From positions 2,544,501 through 2,608,500 of the forward strand of contig NZ_CP025407.1 in NCBI RefSeq assembly GCF_002847285.1: 64,000 bases of DNA. The letters are read 5' to 3'. This document shows, one piece after another, positions 16,912 to 27,082 of the stretch (position 1 is the stretch's first letter; each line of letters begins with the position of its first letter). The notes under the pieces are model-generated. The model ran no database searches, had not been told where the DNA came from, and saw only the letters and a program-made list of their open reading frames with translations. The translations under genes and the position numbers were made by a program. The stretch comes from Streptomyces sp. CMB-StM0423 (GTDB lineage Bacteria > Actinomycetota > Actinomycetes > Streptomycetales > Streptomycetaceae).

Positions 16912-18038
16912 CGGTGCCGGACGGCGGTGCGGAGCCCGGCTTCTGGCGCCGGGTGTGGGAGGCGCTGCGCCCGCTGGACCCGGTGCGGTCGGTGAACGCG
17001 GCGCTGGGCGCGCTGGTCATCGGTTCTGTGGTGATCGCCACCGGGCTGGTGTGGGTGGCGATCCGCTCCTCCACCGAGGTCCGGCTGATCACGGTGTTCT
17101 CGCTCATCGCCTCGCTGCTGATCACCCAGTTCGTGGGCCAGCGGCTGACGTCGCCGCTGGTGCAGATGACCGCGGTCACCCGGGCCATGGCGCACGGCGA
17201 CTACACCGCCCGGCTGGCCACCCGCCGCCGGGACGAGTTCGGCGAGCTGGCGCAGACGTTCAACCGGATGGCGGCCGACCTGCAGTCCGTCGACCGGCAC
17301 CGCAAGGAGCTGGTCGCCAACGTGTCGCACGAGCTGCGCACCCCGATCGCCGCGCTGCGCGCGGTGCTGGAGAACGTGGTCGACGGCGTCTCCGAGGCCG
17401 ATCCGGACACGATGCGCACCGCGCTGCGCCAGACGGAGCGGCTGGGCCGGCTGGTGGAGCAGTTGCTCGACCTGTCGCGGATCGACAGCGGGGTGGTGCC
17501 GCTGCGGCTGCGGCGGTTCGCGGTGGAGCCGTACCTCGCGGGCGTGCTGAAGGAGGCGCACTTCGGCACCGGCGCGCACGGCACGGCCGGCACGGCGGAG
17601 GGGGACGGCGACGTCCCCGGCCCGCGCGGGCGCGGCGACGTCCGGCTGCACCTGGACGTCTCGCCGCCGGAGCTGTCCGTACGGGCCGATCCCGAGCGGC
17701 TGCACCAGGTGATGGCGAACCTGATCGACAACGCCGTGAAGCACAGCCCGCCCGGCGGCCGGGTCACCGTGCGCGCCCGCGCCGGCGCGCAGCCGGACGC
17801 GCTGGAGGTGGAGGTGCTCGACGAGGGCCCCGGCATCCCCGCGGCCGAGCGGCACCGGGTCTTCGAGCGCTTCAACCGCGGCCGGGAGAACGGCGTGCTC
17901 GGCGACCACGGGGCGGACGGCGGCGGCACCGGGCTGGGGCTGGCGATCGCGCGCTGGGCGGTGGGTCTGCACGGCGGCCGGATCGGGGTGGCCGAATCAC
18001 CCCGTGGCTGCCGGATCAAGCTCACCCTTCCGGGTTAA
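16908..18038 (+). CDS. sensor histidine kinase
   Basis: The 376-residue membrane kinase has two adjacent N-terminal helices (LGALVIGSVVIATGLVWVA and the VFSLIASLLITQFV region) and therefore almost no extracellular loop. A HAMP domain (QRLTSPLVQM...RRRDEFGELAQTFN), the H box VSHELRTPIAALRA and an HATPase domain (NLIDNAVKHSPPGG; DEGPGIP; GTGLGLAIARW) follow. The short sensor loop suggests that it senses within the membrane or cytoplasm. The ATG overlaps the regulator stop. Confidence 0.95.
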
Positions 18039-18341
18039 CGCTCGTTCGGCACTTGACCTACACTTGACCTTGGCCGGGCGCGGTAACGGACCCGCAACGG
18101 CGGCAGAGCAGCCGGTGAACGGCCCGGTACGAGGACGGGACGCGGCGCCACCGCCTCGATGCCCCCATGCCGCACGCAGGCAAACTCTCTTTATTTCCCG
18201 CCAAATCCGGGATCCAAACCACGTTCGCATTGTGACTTACGCGACCTCCGGCGGGTGCGGCCTGCACGTACCAGCTCCAGGGGCGTAGCCTTGTTTTCCG
18301 CTGTCCATCACCTTGTGAAGCGGAAGAGGGCGGTTGCCGCC
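18039..18341 (+). other. leader region of kgd
   Basis: No gene is seen. ACTTGACCT occurs twice, at 18051-18059 and 18062-18070, an 11-base-spaced direct repeat that may mark a promoter -35 or an activator site. An AT-rich patch (ctctttatttcccgcc, near 18186) also stands out. The frame upstream of the chosen kgd start has no protein-like content. Confidence 0.4.
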
Positions 18342-21300
18342 GTGTCGTCACAGTCCCCTAAGAGCAGCTCGTCGAGCGTCCGTACCGAAGAGCCCAGCCA
18401 GGGCCGGGACCCTGCTGCCGCCTTCGGTCCCAACGAGTGGCTCGTCGACGAGATCTACCAGCAGTACCTCCAGGACCCCAACTCGGTGGACCGGGCCTGG
18501 TGGGACTTCTTCGCCGACTACAAGCCGGGCACCGCCGGCGGGAACCAGGGGGCGGCGACGCAGACGGCGCAGCCCCCGTCCGCCGCGCCCCCGGCCCAGG
18601 CGGCCCCCGCCCAGGCGGCGGCTCCGGCAGCCGCTCCGGCCCAGGCCCCCGCCGCGCCGCCGCAGCAGGCCCCCGCGCCCGCCGCGCCGCCGGCCGTCGA
18701 CGGCCGGCCCGTGGCCCAGCCGCCGGCCAGGCCCGCGGCCGCCGCGCCCGCCCCGCCGGCGGCGAAGCCCACCGAGAAGCCCGCGGCCAAGCCGGCCGCG
18801 AAGCCCGCCGCCGCGGCGCCCGCGGCCGGGGGCCCCGAGCTGGTCACCCTCCGGGGCCCCGCCGCCGCCGTCGCCAAGAACATGAACGCCTCGCTGGAGC
18901 TGCCGACGGCCACCTCCGTCCGCGCGGTCCCGGTGAAGCTCCTCTTCGACAACCGCATCGTCATCAACAACCACCTGAAGCGCGCCCGCGGCGGGAAGGT
19001 CTCCTTCACGCACCTCATCGGGTACGCGATGGTCCAGGCGATGAAGCTGATGCCGTCGATGAACCACTCCTTCGCGGAGAAGGACGGCAAGCCCACCCTG
19101 GTCAAGCCCGAGCACGTCAACCTCGGCCTGGCCATCGACCTGGTGAAGCCCAACGGCGACCGCCAGCTCGTCGTCGCGGCCATCAGGCAGGCCGAGACGC
19201 TCAACTTCTTCGAGTTCTGGCAGGCGTACGAGGACATCGTCCGCCGCGCCCGGTCCAACAAGCTCACCATGGACGACTTCACCGGGGTGACGTGCTCGCT
19301 CACCAACCCCGGCGGCATCGGCACCGTGCACTCCGTGCCCCGGCTGATGCCCGGCCAGTCCATGATCCTCGGCGTCGGCGCGATGGACTACCCCGCCGAG
19401 TTCCAGGGCACCTCCCAGGACACCCTGAACAAGCTGGGCGTCTCCAAGGTCATGACGCTCACCTCGACGTACGACCACCGCGTCATCCAGGGCGCCGCCT
19501 CCGGCGAGTTCCTGCGGATCATGAACCAGTTGCTGCTGGGCGAGAACGACTTCTACGACGAGGTCTTCAAGTCCCTGCGCATCCCCTACGAGCCGGTCCG
19601 CTGGCTCCGCGACATCGACGCCAGCCACGACGACGACGTCACCAAGGCCGCCCGGGTCTTCGACCTGATCCACTCCTACCGGGTCCGCGGCCACGTCATG
19701 GCCGACACCGACCCGCTGGAGTACAAGCAGCGCAAGCACCCCGACCTCGACGTCACCGAGCACGGCCTGACGCTCTGGGACCTGGAGCGGGAGTTCGCCG
19801 TCGGCGGCTTCGCCGGCAAGTCGATGATGAAGCTGCGCGACATCCTCGGCGTACTGCGGGACTCGTACTGCCGCACCACCGGCATCGAGTACATGCACAT
19901 CCAGGATCCGAAGGAGCGCAAGTGGATCCAGGAGCGCGTGGAGCGCCCGCATGACACCCCGGAGCGCGAGGAGCAACTGCGCATCCTGCGCCGGCTGAAC
20001 GCCGCGGAGGCGTTCGAGACGTTCCTGCAGACGAAGTACGTCGGCCAGAAGCGCTTCTCGCTGGAGGGCGGCGAGTCCGTCATCCCGCTGCTGGACGCGG
20101 TCATCGACGCCGCCGCCGAGTCCCGCCTCGACGAGGTCGTCATCGGCATGGCGCACCGCGGCCGGCTCAACGTGCTGGCGAACATCGTCGGCAAGTCGTA
20201 CGCGCAGATCTTCCGCGAGTTCGAGGGCAACCTCGACCCGAAGTCGATGCACGGCTCCGGCGACGTGAAGTACCACCTGGGCACGGAGGGCACCTTCACC
20301 GGCCTGGACGGCGAGCAGATCAAGGTCTCGCTCACCGCCAACCCCTCCCATCTGGAGGCCGTCGACCCGGTGCTGGAAGGCGTGGTCCGCGCCAAGCAGG
20401 ACATCATCGGCAAGGGCGGCACGGACTTCACCGTGCTGCCGCTGGCGCTGCACGGCGACGCCGCGTTCGCCGGCCAGGGCGTGGTGGCCGAGACCCTCAA
20501 CATGTCGCAGTTGCGCGGCTACCGCTGCGGCGGCACCGTGCACGTCGTCATCAACAACCAGGTCGGCTTCACCGCCCCGCCGGAGTCCGCGCGTTCCTCG
20601 ATGTACGCCACGGACGTGGCCCGCATGATCGAGGCGCCGATCTTCCACGTCAACGGCGACGACCCCGAGGCCGTCGTGCGCGTCGCACGGCTGGCCTTCG
20701 AGTACCGCCAGGCGTTCAACAAGGACGTGGTCATCGACCTCATCTGCTACCGCCGCCGCGGGCACAACGAGGGCGACAACCCGCAGTTCACCAACCCGCA
20801 GATGGTCGAGCTGATCGACAAGAAGCGCTCGGTGCGCAAGCTCTACACCGAGTCGCTCATCGGCCGCGGCGACATCACCATGGAAGAGGCCGAGCAGGCG
20901 CTGCAGGACTTCCAGGGCCAGTTGGAGAAGGTCTTCACCGAGGTACGGGACGCCACCGAGACGCCCGCGCCGGCCGAGGTGCCGCCGCACGCGCTGCCCG
21001 GCTTCCCGGTCGCCGTGGAGACGGCCGTCTCCGAGGAGGTCGTCAAGCGGATCGCCGACTCCCAGGTCAGCCTGCCCGACCAGGTCTCCGTGCACCCGCG
21101 GCTGCTGCCCCAGTTGCAGCGCCGGGTGTCGATGGTCGAGGACGACACGATCGACTGGGGCACGGGCGAGACGCTGGCGTTCGGCTCGCTGCTGATGGAG
21201 GGCACCCCGGTCCGGCTCGCCGGCCAGGACTCCCGCCGCGGCACGTTCGGCCACCGGCACGCGGTGCTCGTCGACCAGAAGACCGGCGAGGACTACACCC

Positions 21301-22202
21301 CGCTGAACTACCTCGCCCCCGACCAGGCCCGCTACAACGTCTACGACTCGCTGCTCAGCGAGTACGCGGCGATGGGCTTCGAGTACGGCTACTCGCTGGC
21401 CCGCCCGGACTCCCTGGTGCTCTGGGAGGCGCAGTTCGGCGACTTCGTCAACGGCGCGCAGACCGTCGTCGACGAGTTCATCTCCTCCGCCGAGCAGAAG
21501 TGGGGCCAGTCCTCCGGCGTCGTGCTGCTGCTGCCGCACGGCTACGAGGGCCAGGGCCCGGACCACTCCTCGGCCCGTATCGAGCGGTTCCTGCAGCTCT
21601 CCGCGCAGAACAACATGACCGTCGCGATGCCCACCCTGCCGTCGAACTACTTCCACCTGCTGCGCTGGCAGGTCCACAACCCGCACCACAAGCCGCTCGT
21701 GGTCTTCACCCCGAAGTCCATGCTGCGGATGAAGGCGGCGGCGTCGCGGACGGACGAGTTCACCTCGGGCGGCTTCCGGCCGGTCATCGGCGACGACTCG
21801 GTCGAGCCGGCGGCGGTCCGCAAGGTCGTCTTCTGCTCCGGCAAGGTCTACTACGACCTCGACGCCGAGCGGCAGAAGCGCGGCGCGCAGGACACCGCGA
21901 TCATCCGGCTGGAGCGGCTGTACCCGCTGCCCGGCGCGGAGATCCAGGCGGAGCTGGCGCGCTACAGCGGCGCTTCGACGTTCGTCTGGGCCCAGGAGGA
22001 GCCGGCCAACCAGGGCGCGTGGCCGTTCATCGCGCTCAACCTGGTCGACCACCTGGACCTGATCATCGGCTCCGGTCCGGTGCCGAACGCCGACCGGCTG
22101 CGCCGGGTCTCGCGCCCGTCGTCGTCCTCGCCGGCGGTCGGCTCGGCCAAGCGCCACCAGGCGGAGCACGCCCAGTTGATGGCCGAGGTCTTCGACCTCT
22201 GA
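18342..22202 (+). CDS. kgd: multifunctional 2-oxoglutarate dehydrogenase E1/E2-like protein (Kgd/SucA)
   Basis: The 1286-residue enzyme has the actinobacterial fused form: an N-terminal anchor ([16 protein letters not shown]), an Ala/Pro-rich linker (about 65-165), an E2-like acyltransferase domain ending in [13 protein letters not shown] (near 380), then the thiamine-diphosphate E1 domain with [26 protein letters not shown] (near 705), INNQVGFTA and RRRGHNEGD. It decarboxylates 2-oxoglutarate in the TCA cycle, passing succinyl groups to a lipoyl complex or releasing succinic semialdehyde. The GTG at 18342 starts SSQSPKS, as in related proteins. Two hairpins follow the stop. Confidence 0.95.
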   Translation: MSSQSPKSSSSSVRTEEPSQGRDPAAAFGPNEWLVDEIYQQYLQDPNSVDRAWWDFFADYKPGTAGGNQGAATQTAQPPSAAPPAQAAPAQAAAPAAAPAQAPAAPPQQAPAPAAPPAVDGRPVAQPPARPAAAAPAPPAAKPTEKPAAKPAAKPAAAAPAAGGPELVTLRGPAAAVAKNMNASLELPTATSVRAVPVKLLFDNRIVINNHLKRARGGKVSFTHLIGYAMVQAMKLMPSMNHSFAEKDGKPTLVKPEHVNLGLAIDLVKPNGDRQLVVAAIRQAETLNFFEFWQAYEDIVRRARSNKLTMDDFTGVTCSLTNPGGIGTVHSVPRLMPGQSMILGVGAMDYPAEFQGTSQDTLNKLGVSKVMTLTSTYDHRVIQGAASGEFLRIMNQLLLGENDFYDEVFKSLRIPYEPVRWLRDIDASHDDDVTKAARVFDLIHSYRVRGHVMADTDPLEYKQRKHPDLDVTEHGLTLWDLEREFAVGGFAGKSMMKLRDILGVLRDSYCRTTGIEYMHIQDPKERKWIQERVERPHDTPEREEQLRILRRLNAAEAFETFLQTKYVGQKRFSLEGGESVIPLLDAVIDAAAESRLDEVVIGMAHRGRLNVLANIVGKSYAQIFREFEGNLDPKSMHGSGDVKYHLGTEGTFTGLDGEQIKVSLTANPSHLEAVDPVLEGVVRAKQDIIGKGGTDFTVLPLALHGDAAFAGQGVVAETLNMSQLRGYRCGGTVHVVINNQVGFTAPPESARSSMYATDVARMIEAPIFHVNGDDPEAVVRVARLAFEYRQAFNKDVVIDLICYRRRGHNEGDNPQFTNPQMVELIDKKRSVRKLYTESLIGRGDITMEEAEQALQDFQGQLEKVFTEVRDATETPAPAEVPPHALPGFPVAVETAVSEEVVKRIADSQVSLPDQVSVHPRLLPQLQRRVSMVEDDTIDWGTGETLAFGSLLMEGTPVRLAGQDSRRGTFGHRHAVLVDQKTGEDYTPLNYLAPDQARYNVYDSLLSEYAAMGFEYGYSLARPDSLVLWEAQFGDFVNGAQTVVDEFISSAEQKWGQSSGVVLLLPHGYEGQGPDHSSARIERFLQLSAQNNMTVAMPTLPSNYFHLLRWQVHNPHHKPLVVFTPKSMLRMKAAASRTDEFTSGGFRPVIGDDSVEPAAVRKVVFCSGKVYYDLDAERQKRGAQDTAIIRLERLYPLPGAEIQAELARYSGASTFVWAQEEPANQGAWPFIALNLVDHLDLIIGSGPVPNADRLRRVSRPSSSSPAVGSAKRHQAEHAQLMAEVFDL

Positions 22203-22208
22203 GTCCCC

Positions 22209-22246
22209 GCGGTGGTACGGACCGGGCACCCGGTCCGTACCACCGC
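22209..22246 (+). terminator. first kgd terminator hairpin
   Basis: Near-perfect 18-base arms (22209-22226 and 22229-22246; GCGGTGGTAC...) begin six bases after the kgd stop. Confidence 0.85.
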
Positions 22247-22248
22247 GC

Positions 22249-22283
22249 AGAAGGGGCCCCGCGCACTGCGCGGGGCCCCTTCT
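22249..22283. terminator. second hairpin between convergent kgd and fxsT
   Basis: Sixteen-base perfect arms (AGAAGGGGCCCCGCGC, 22249-22264, with 22268-22283) and a 3-base loop. One strand ends in TTCT. It lies 32 bases from the convergent fxsT stop, so it can serve both directions. Confidence 0.85.
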
Positions 22284-22314
22284 CGGCTGCGGAGGATCCG
22301 AGGGTCTGCCGACC

Positions 22315-25269
22315 CTATGTGGGCTGCGGCTCGAAGTCCCAGTACGGGCGCTCCCGGCGGCGCGACGCCAGGGTGTGCGGGTGGTCGGCGCCCAGCGTCT
22401 CGCTGAGGTTCTGCATCGCCTCCCGCTCCACCTTCTTCGCCTCCTGCGAGCGGCGCAGCGACCGCAGGTCGTCCGCCAGCGCCATCATCGCCGACAGCGC
22501 CATGGGGTGCCGGGCGCCGAGGACTTCCTTGACGGTGTCGGCCGTCTGCCGGCTCAGCTCCTCGGCGTGGTCGGGGGCGTCCAGCCGGTTGCGGGCGGCG
22601 GCCGCGTTCAGCGCACAGCCCAGCGTCCACGGGTGCGCGGGCCCGACGGCGGCGGTCATCCGGGTGAGCGCCAGCTCGGCGATCTCGGATGCCTCCTGCC
22701 AGTCCCCGGTGGGCCACAGGGCCAGTCCGAGGTTGCCGAGGGTGCCGGCGGTGTACGGGTGGTGCTCGCCGAGCATCGCCTCGTACCGCCGGTTGACGGA
22801 CTCGGCCAGCTCCCGGGCCCGGCGCAGGTCGCGGTGCTCGCGCAGGAAGGTGGCGTAGTCGGCCTCCACCATCAGGGTCTCGGGGTGCCTTGGGCCCTGG
22901 ACCTGGGTGAAGCGCTGGACCACGGACTCCATGGCGCGGTCGGCCTCGGCGAGCTTGCCGAGCCGGCGCATGCACAGCGCGAGGTTGTGCTCGGCGCGCA
23001 GCGTCTGCGGGTTGTGCTCGCCCATGATCTGGCGGTGCAGCGCGGCGTTGCGCTGCTGCCGGGAGTGGGCCTCGTCGTAGTGGCCGAGGAGGCGGAGCAT
23101 CCAGGCGTAGCGGGTACCGGTGGCCATCGTCTGGTGGTGGCGCGTGCGGAGCCGCCGCTCCCGCTCGACCAGCAGGACCCGGTAGATCTCCAGCGCGTCC
23201 TCGTACCGGCCGAGCAGTGCGAGGGCGGACGCGAGGTTGCTGCGCAGCGCCATGGTGCGCGGATGGTCGGCGCCGAGGAGACCGGCGTACTTCTGCCGGA
23301 CGTCGTCGAAGAACCCCCGCGCCGTCTGGTACTCGCCGAGGCCCAGCAGTGCGCCGCTCAGGCCGTTTCTGGCCGCCAGCAGGTCGGGGTCCTCCTCGTC
23401 GCGCACCGGGCTCAGCACGTCCACCAGCCGCCGGCCGACGGCCTCGGACTCGCGGTAGCGCCCGAGGTTGCGCAGCGCCTCGGCGTGCGAGTGCACGAGC
23501 GTGATCATCGAGCGGTGCGTGGGTTCGAGCCGGATCGTCCACGGGGCGAGCGTCAGCTCGCACATCCTCAGGGCGGCGCGGTACTCGCCGCGCTGGAGCA
23601 GGTAGTTGATGCAGTGCAGGACGAGTTCCTGCACCGCGGGGTCGGCGCTCTCCAGCGCACCGGCCGGCTCCAGATGCGGCAGCAGCTCGGCATACCTCGC
23701 CCATTCCCGCGTGTCCGTGGGACGGCGGGGGTCTGCTGCCGCCAGGATCCGGCACGCGGTCGCCGACATCGCCTCCCGCTCGTCCTCCGGGAGGTCACTC
23801 CGCAGGAAGCGGTGGTAGAGACGGTGCATTTGAACCTTTTCGACCTCGGTCTCCGGCGAAGGGTCGGTGAGGTAGTCGATCGTCACCGCGGTGGACTCCG
23901 ACAGCCGGCGCAGGGCGGAGTGCCAACTGATGGGATCGTTGGCCAGCTCCGCCAGATGCGGCGGCAACTGGTCGCTGCGCTCGACGATGCGGGACACCGG
24001 AATGCTGTCCGGGGAGAAGAACGCGAGGAGGTTGAGCATCGCCGCCGCCGCGGGCGTCTTCTCGCGCATCCCGTTCAGCGTTATCGACCAGCTCGTCAGG
24101 AAGCCCATGGGGTAGTCGGAGCCGATGCTGATGCCGACCTTGCCGGGTTCCTTCTCGCGCAGCAGCTCGATGTAGTCGGCCGGCGCCATCGTGCTGGAGT
24201 CGAGCCACGCCGCGGTCTGGCTCAGCACCAGCGGCAGGTCCTGGACGGCCTCGGCCAGTCCGTCCGCCTCGGTCTCGGTCAGCCGGGGAGCGCGGCGGCG
24301 CGCGAAGGCGGTGCTCTCCGCCCGGGTGAAGTGCGGGACCTCGATCTGCTCGGCGCCGCCGCTGACGGCCCAGTCCCGGGTACGGGTCGTGATGAGCACG
24401 TGCCCGTCGCCCTCGGGGATGATGTCGTCGATCAGCTCCATCTCGTCGGCGCTGTCGAAGACCACCAGCCAGCGGCGGTACGGGCGGCCGGAGCGCAGCG
24501 CCTCGCGGACCCGGCGGAGCCGGTCGCCGATGTTGCTGCCGACCGGGAGGTTCAGCCGTACGGAGAGGTCGGCGAGCTGCTCGCGGGCCGTCATGCGGTA
24601 GCTGGCGTTGACGAACCAGACGACGTCGTAGTCGTTGCCGAACCGGTGGGTGTACTCGACGGCGATCTGGCTCTTGCCGACGCCGGAGATGCCGGACAGC
24701 GCGATCCTGGCGCCCTGGCCGGCGGCGGACAACGTGCCGTGGAGCTGCTCCAGGATGTCGTCGCGGCCGGTGAAGCGGTAGTTGCGGCGGGGGGTGTTGA
24801 AGACCACGGGCGGGTCGTTGGGGAACCGCGGGGCCCGCTCCGGCTCGCGGTCCGGGCGCACCGGGGTGTCCGGGTCGATGCCGAGCCGGGTCAGGACGCG
24901 GCGCCGGGCTTCGACGGTGCCGAGGTCGCGGAGGTCCACGGGCGCCAGGGCCGCCGCCGCGACCGGCATGTCGGTGGCCACGCTGGCGGCGGCGAACCGC
25001 TGCCCGTGCTGCGGAATGATCGTCCGCAGGGCTTCGTTCCACTCGTCCGTCTCGCGCGGGCCGAGGCCGAAGAACCAGTCGTCGAGCACCAGCAGGATGC
25101 GGTCGGGCGCCTCCAATAACCCCGAGAGCTCGTCGACGAGCGGCCGGCCGGGCGCGGGGCTCCAGCGCAGCATCGAGGTGGGGTGTCCGAGCAGCTCAAG
25201 CTGATAGGCGATCCAGGCCGCCCAGGGGCGGTTGAACCCCGCGTAACTGATGCTGATGGGCTTGGCCAT
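22315..25269 (-). CDS. fxsT: FxsT: TIR-like/NB-ARC/TPR protein of the FxSxx-COOH system
   Basis: The 984-residue protein has an N-terminal TIR-like domain (about 1-130; ISISYAGFNRPWAAWIAYQL, ILLVLDDWFF), a STAND/NB-ARC NTPase (about 150-470) with P-loop GISGVGKSQ near 193, Walker B LVVFDSADE and sensor VLITTRTRDW, then about ten tetratricopeptide repeats (about 480-960; recurring LG..HP.T......LA). This is the arrangement of the TPR protein that accompanies FxsA peptides and FxsB maturases. STAND proteins act as signal-gated switches, so it may sense the peptide or a threat. ATG 25269 starts the TIR-like domain. It follows fxsB by 66 bases. Confidence 0.88.
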   Translation of the reverse strand: MAKPISISYAGFNRPWAAWIAYQLELLGHPTSMLRWSPAPGRPLVDELSGLLEAPDRILLVLDDWFFGLGPRETDEWNEALRTIIPQHGQRFAAASVATDMPVAAAALAPVDLRDLGTVEARRRVLTRLGIDPDTPVRPDREPERAPRFPNDPPVVFNTPRRNYRFTGRDDILEQLHGTLSAAGQGARIALSGISGVGKSQIAVEYTHRFGNDYDVVWFVNASYRMTAREQLADLSVRLNLPVGSNIGDRLRRVREALRSGRPYRRWLVVFDSADEMELIDDIIPEGDGHVLITTRTRDWAVSGGAEQIEVPHFTRAESTAFARRRAPRLTETEADGLAEAVQDLPLVLSQTAAWLDSSTMAPADYIELLREKEPGKVGISIGSDYPMGFLTSWSITLNGMREKTPAAAAMLNLLAFFSPDSIPVSRIVERSDQLPPHLAELANDPISWHSALRRLSESTAVTIDYLTDPSPETEVEKVQMHRLYHRFLRSDLPEDEREAMSATACRILAAADPRRPTDTREWARYAELLPHLEPAGALESADPAVQELVLHCINYLLQRGEYRAALRMCELTLAPWTIRLEPTHRSMITLVHSHAEALRNLGRYRESEAVGRRLVDVLSPVRDEEDPDLLAARNGLSGALLGLGEYQTARGFFDDVRQKYAGLLGADHPRTMALRSNLASALALLGRYEDALEIYRVLLVERERRLRTRHHQTMATGTRYAWMLRLLGHYDEAHSRQQRNAALHRQIMGEHNPQTLRAEHNLALCMRRLGKLAEADRAMESVVQRFTQVQGPRHPETLMVEADYATFLREHRDLRRARELAESVNRRYEAMLGEHHPYTAGTLGNLGLALWPTGDWQEASEIAELALTRMTAAVGPAHPWTLGCALNAAAARNRLDAPDHAEELSRQTADTVKEVLGARHPMALSAMMALADDLRSLRRSQEAKKVEREAMQNLSETLGADHPHTLASRRRERPYWDFEPQPT

Positions 25270-25335
25270 ACGACCGTCTCCCTCCGGTGCCGAGGCAGGC
25301 CGTCCTCGTGGCACAGTACCCCATCTGGTGGCCCG

Positions 25336-26577
25336 TCAGCTCACGCACGGCGGACCCGCCGTCACCTTCCGCTGTCCCGCGACCGCGGCCGAAAGACGGT
25401 GGGCGACGTGCCTGATGAGCTGCTCCAGATCGGCGCAGTACACGGAGGGGTTGCGGAACCCCTCGCCGGCCCGGAACCGGTGCGCGTAGTTGCCGCCGCC
25501 GCACACCCCGACGACCGCGCAGCTTCGGCACTGCGCGGACAGCGCCCGCAGGCCGAGTTGCCGCGCGGCGATGCCCGGGTGGTTGAGCGCCTCGTCGAAG
25601 GAGTTGCGGAAGACGTCGAGACCGGTGCCGGCCGCGTCCTCGTATACGGACTTGAGCGAGTCGATCTGCTCGATGGCGCCGTCGGTCTCCACCACGAGCG
25701 CCGTGACCGGCGAGAGGCCCACGGCCTCGGTGGCGCTCGGCCGGCCCAGGAGCAGCCCGAGGATCTCGGTGAACAGCCGCACCCGCGGCGACGGCCTGGG
25801 CAGGTCCCACCACAGGTCGAAGACCTCGCAGAGCCAGTCGCCGTACGGGGTGGGGCCGCGGCCCGGCACCGGGGCGGGCGGCGCCGACCAGTTGGCGTGC
25901 GGCAGCAGGAAGTCGATGACCGGCGGCTCCAGGGCGCACAGCGAGTCCAGCACGGCGGCCGGCGAGGCGGTGACGTCGACCGTGCACAGGATGCCGCCGT
26001 AGCTCTCCGGATGCCGGCGCAGGAGCCGGGCCGCGCGCTCCAGGGCGGGCCAGGCGGGACGCCCGGCGTGGTCGACCCGGCGGCTGTTCAGCCCCGGCGT
26101 GCCGCCGTCCGCGCTCAGCCCGACCCGGATGTCACCGGCGGCGAGCGTCTCCAGCGCGGACTCGGTGAGCAGCGTGCCGTTGGTCTGCACGCCGGCGACG
26201 ACGGCGCAGTCGGCCGGCAGGGCCGCGCGCACCACCGCCGTCTGCCGGACCAGCGAGGCCGCGCCGGCGAGCAGCGGTTCGCCGCCGTGCAGTTCGACGC
26301 GGATCCGGTTCAGCCGGTGGAGACGTACGTGCTCCGCGATGCGCTGGGCGGTGCGGCGGGTGGTCGCCTCCGGCATCCGGGCGGGCCGGCCGCGCCAGCC
26401 GCTGTCGGCGCCGTGGTAGACGTAGCAGTAGGTGCAGGAGAGGTTGCACCGGCTGTGCACCTTGAGGATGAACTGCCGGAACGGCACCGCCGCGACCCCG
26501 GCGGCGCGCAGCCGGCCGATGTCCAGCAGCCGACCGGGCCAGGGCGCCTCCTCCGCGCCCGTATCTCCGTAGTCCAT
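25336..26577 (-). CDS. fxsB: FxsB-type radical SAM/SPASM peptide maturase
   Basis: The 413-residue enzyme has the radical SAM signature at Cys44, Cys48 and Cys51 (CNLSCTYCYVY), ELHGGEPLL and VQTNGTLL in the barrel, and a C-terminal SPASM-like cluster with Cys350, Cys353, Cys359 (CGGG), HR and Cys381 (NPSVYC). These features fit the FxsB family, whose members crosslink an aromatic side chain to a nearby residue in a precursor peptide (three-residue cyclophanes). The substrate is most likely the small peptide encoded upstream. ATG 26577 follows GGGGAGCCGC; earlier in-frame starts lack a site. Confidence 0.92.
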   Translation of the reverse strand: MDYGDTGAEEAPWPGRLLDIGRLRAAGVAAVPFRQFILKVHSRCNLSCTYCYVYHGADSGWRGRPARMPEATTRRTAQRIAEHVRLHRLNRIRVELHGGEPLLAGAASLVRQTAVVRAALPADCAVVAGVQTNGTLLTESALETLAAGDIRVGLSADGGTPGLNSRRVDHAGRPAWPALERAARLLRRHPESYGGILCTVDVTASPAAVLDSLCALEPPVIDFLLPHANWSAPPAPVPGRGPTPYGDWLCEVFDLWWDLPRPSPRVRLFTEILGLLLGRPSATEAVGLSPVTALVVETDGAIEQIDSLKSVYEDAAGTGLDVFRNSFDEALNHPGIAARQLGLRALSAQCRSCAVVGVCGGGNYAHRFRAGEGFRNPSVYCADLEQLIRHVAHRLSAAVAGQRKVTAGPPCVS

Positions 26578-26778
26578 GCGGCTCCCCGGCTCCCCCGAGT
26601 CCGGGCGGTGACGAACCACCGCCCCTGGATGCATGGCGCACAAGTCACACAGGTGAAACCAAACGGAAGCCCAACTGACTGCTTCTGTACGGAATCTGCC
26701 GCAATCCGACCACCCGGCTTCGTCGGCGGGCTTTGAGGTGGCGTCGGCCGGAGTGTGCGCCGTGATGTCGCCGGCGGG
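26578..26778 (-). other. spacer between precursor peptide and fxsB
   Basis: About 200 bases with no convincing second precursor gene. GGGCGGT (26602-26608) and ACCGCCC (26617-26623) could form a 7-bp hairpin just before fxsB, which might lower maturase expression relative to the peptide. This is inference. Confidence 0.4.
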
Positions 26779-27015
26779 TCAATTGCCGCCGGATACGGCC
26801 TGGCCGGCGTCCGGCGGGCCGTTCTCGAAGTAGGCCCCGGCATCGTTGTCGGACGGCCAGTTGCGGAGCAGGTGGGCGACGGCTCCCGCGAGTACCGGCG
26901 GCTCGCCGCGGGCGGCCACCGCATACACGTCGACGTCGCTGAAGTCGGGCAGACGGACGGCCGCGCCCGCGGCTGACGGTGTCCCGTCCGGCTTCGCCGA
27001 CAGGGGGTTCTCCAC
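26779..27015 (-). CDS. FxsA-like RiPP precursor peptide with atypical core
   Basis: A 78-residue peptide starting at GTG 27015, seven bases after GGAGGAG. The middle part (residues 21-50; RLPDFSDVDVYAVAA...VLAGAVAHLL) resembles the leader of FXSXX-COOH peptides. The C-terminal part is different: NWPSDNDAGAYFENGPPDAG and a Gly-rich end SGGN, with no terminal F-x-S-x-x. It holds two aromatic-x-small/polar triplets, W53-P-S55 and F63-E-N65 (or Y62), that a cyclophane-forming enzyme could crosslink. It sits directly before fxsB. The precursor role is inferred from size, position and leader. Confidence 0.72.
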   Translation of the reverse strand: MENPLSAKPDGTPSAAGAAVRLPDFSDVDVYAVAARGEPPVLAGAVAHLLRNWPSDNDAGAYFENGPPDAGQAVSGGN

Positions 27016-27082
27016 GCTGTAACTCCTCCGGAAGGGTGTGAGAGTCCTTCCCCGAACAGTCGTGCAGCAAAACGGCGGCGGG

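Noticed and set aside
22375..25119. Very long plus-strand open frame opposite fxsT
   Set aside because: Antisense shadow caused by high GC; the minus strand has full domain support.
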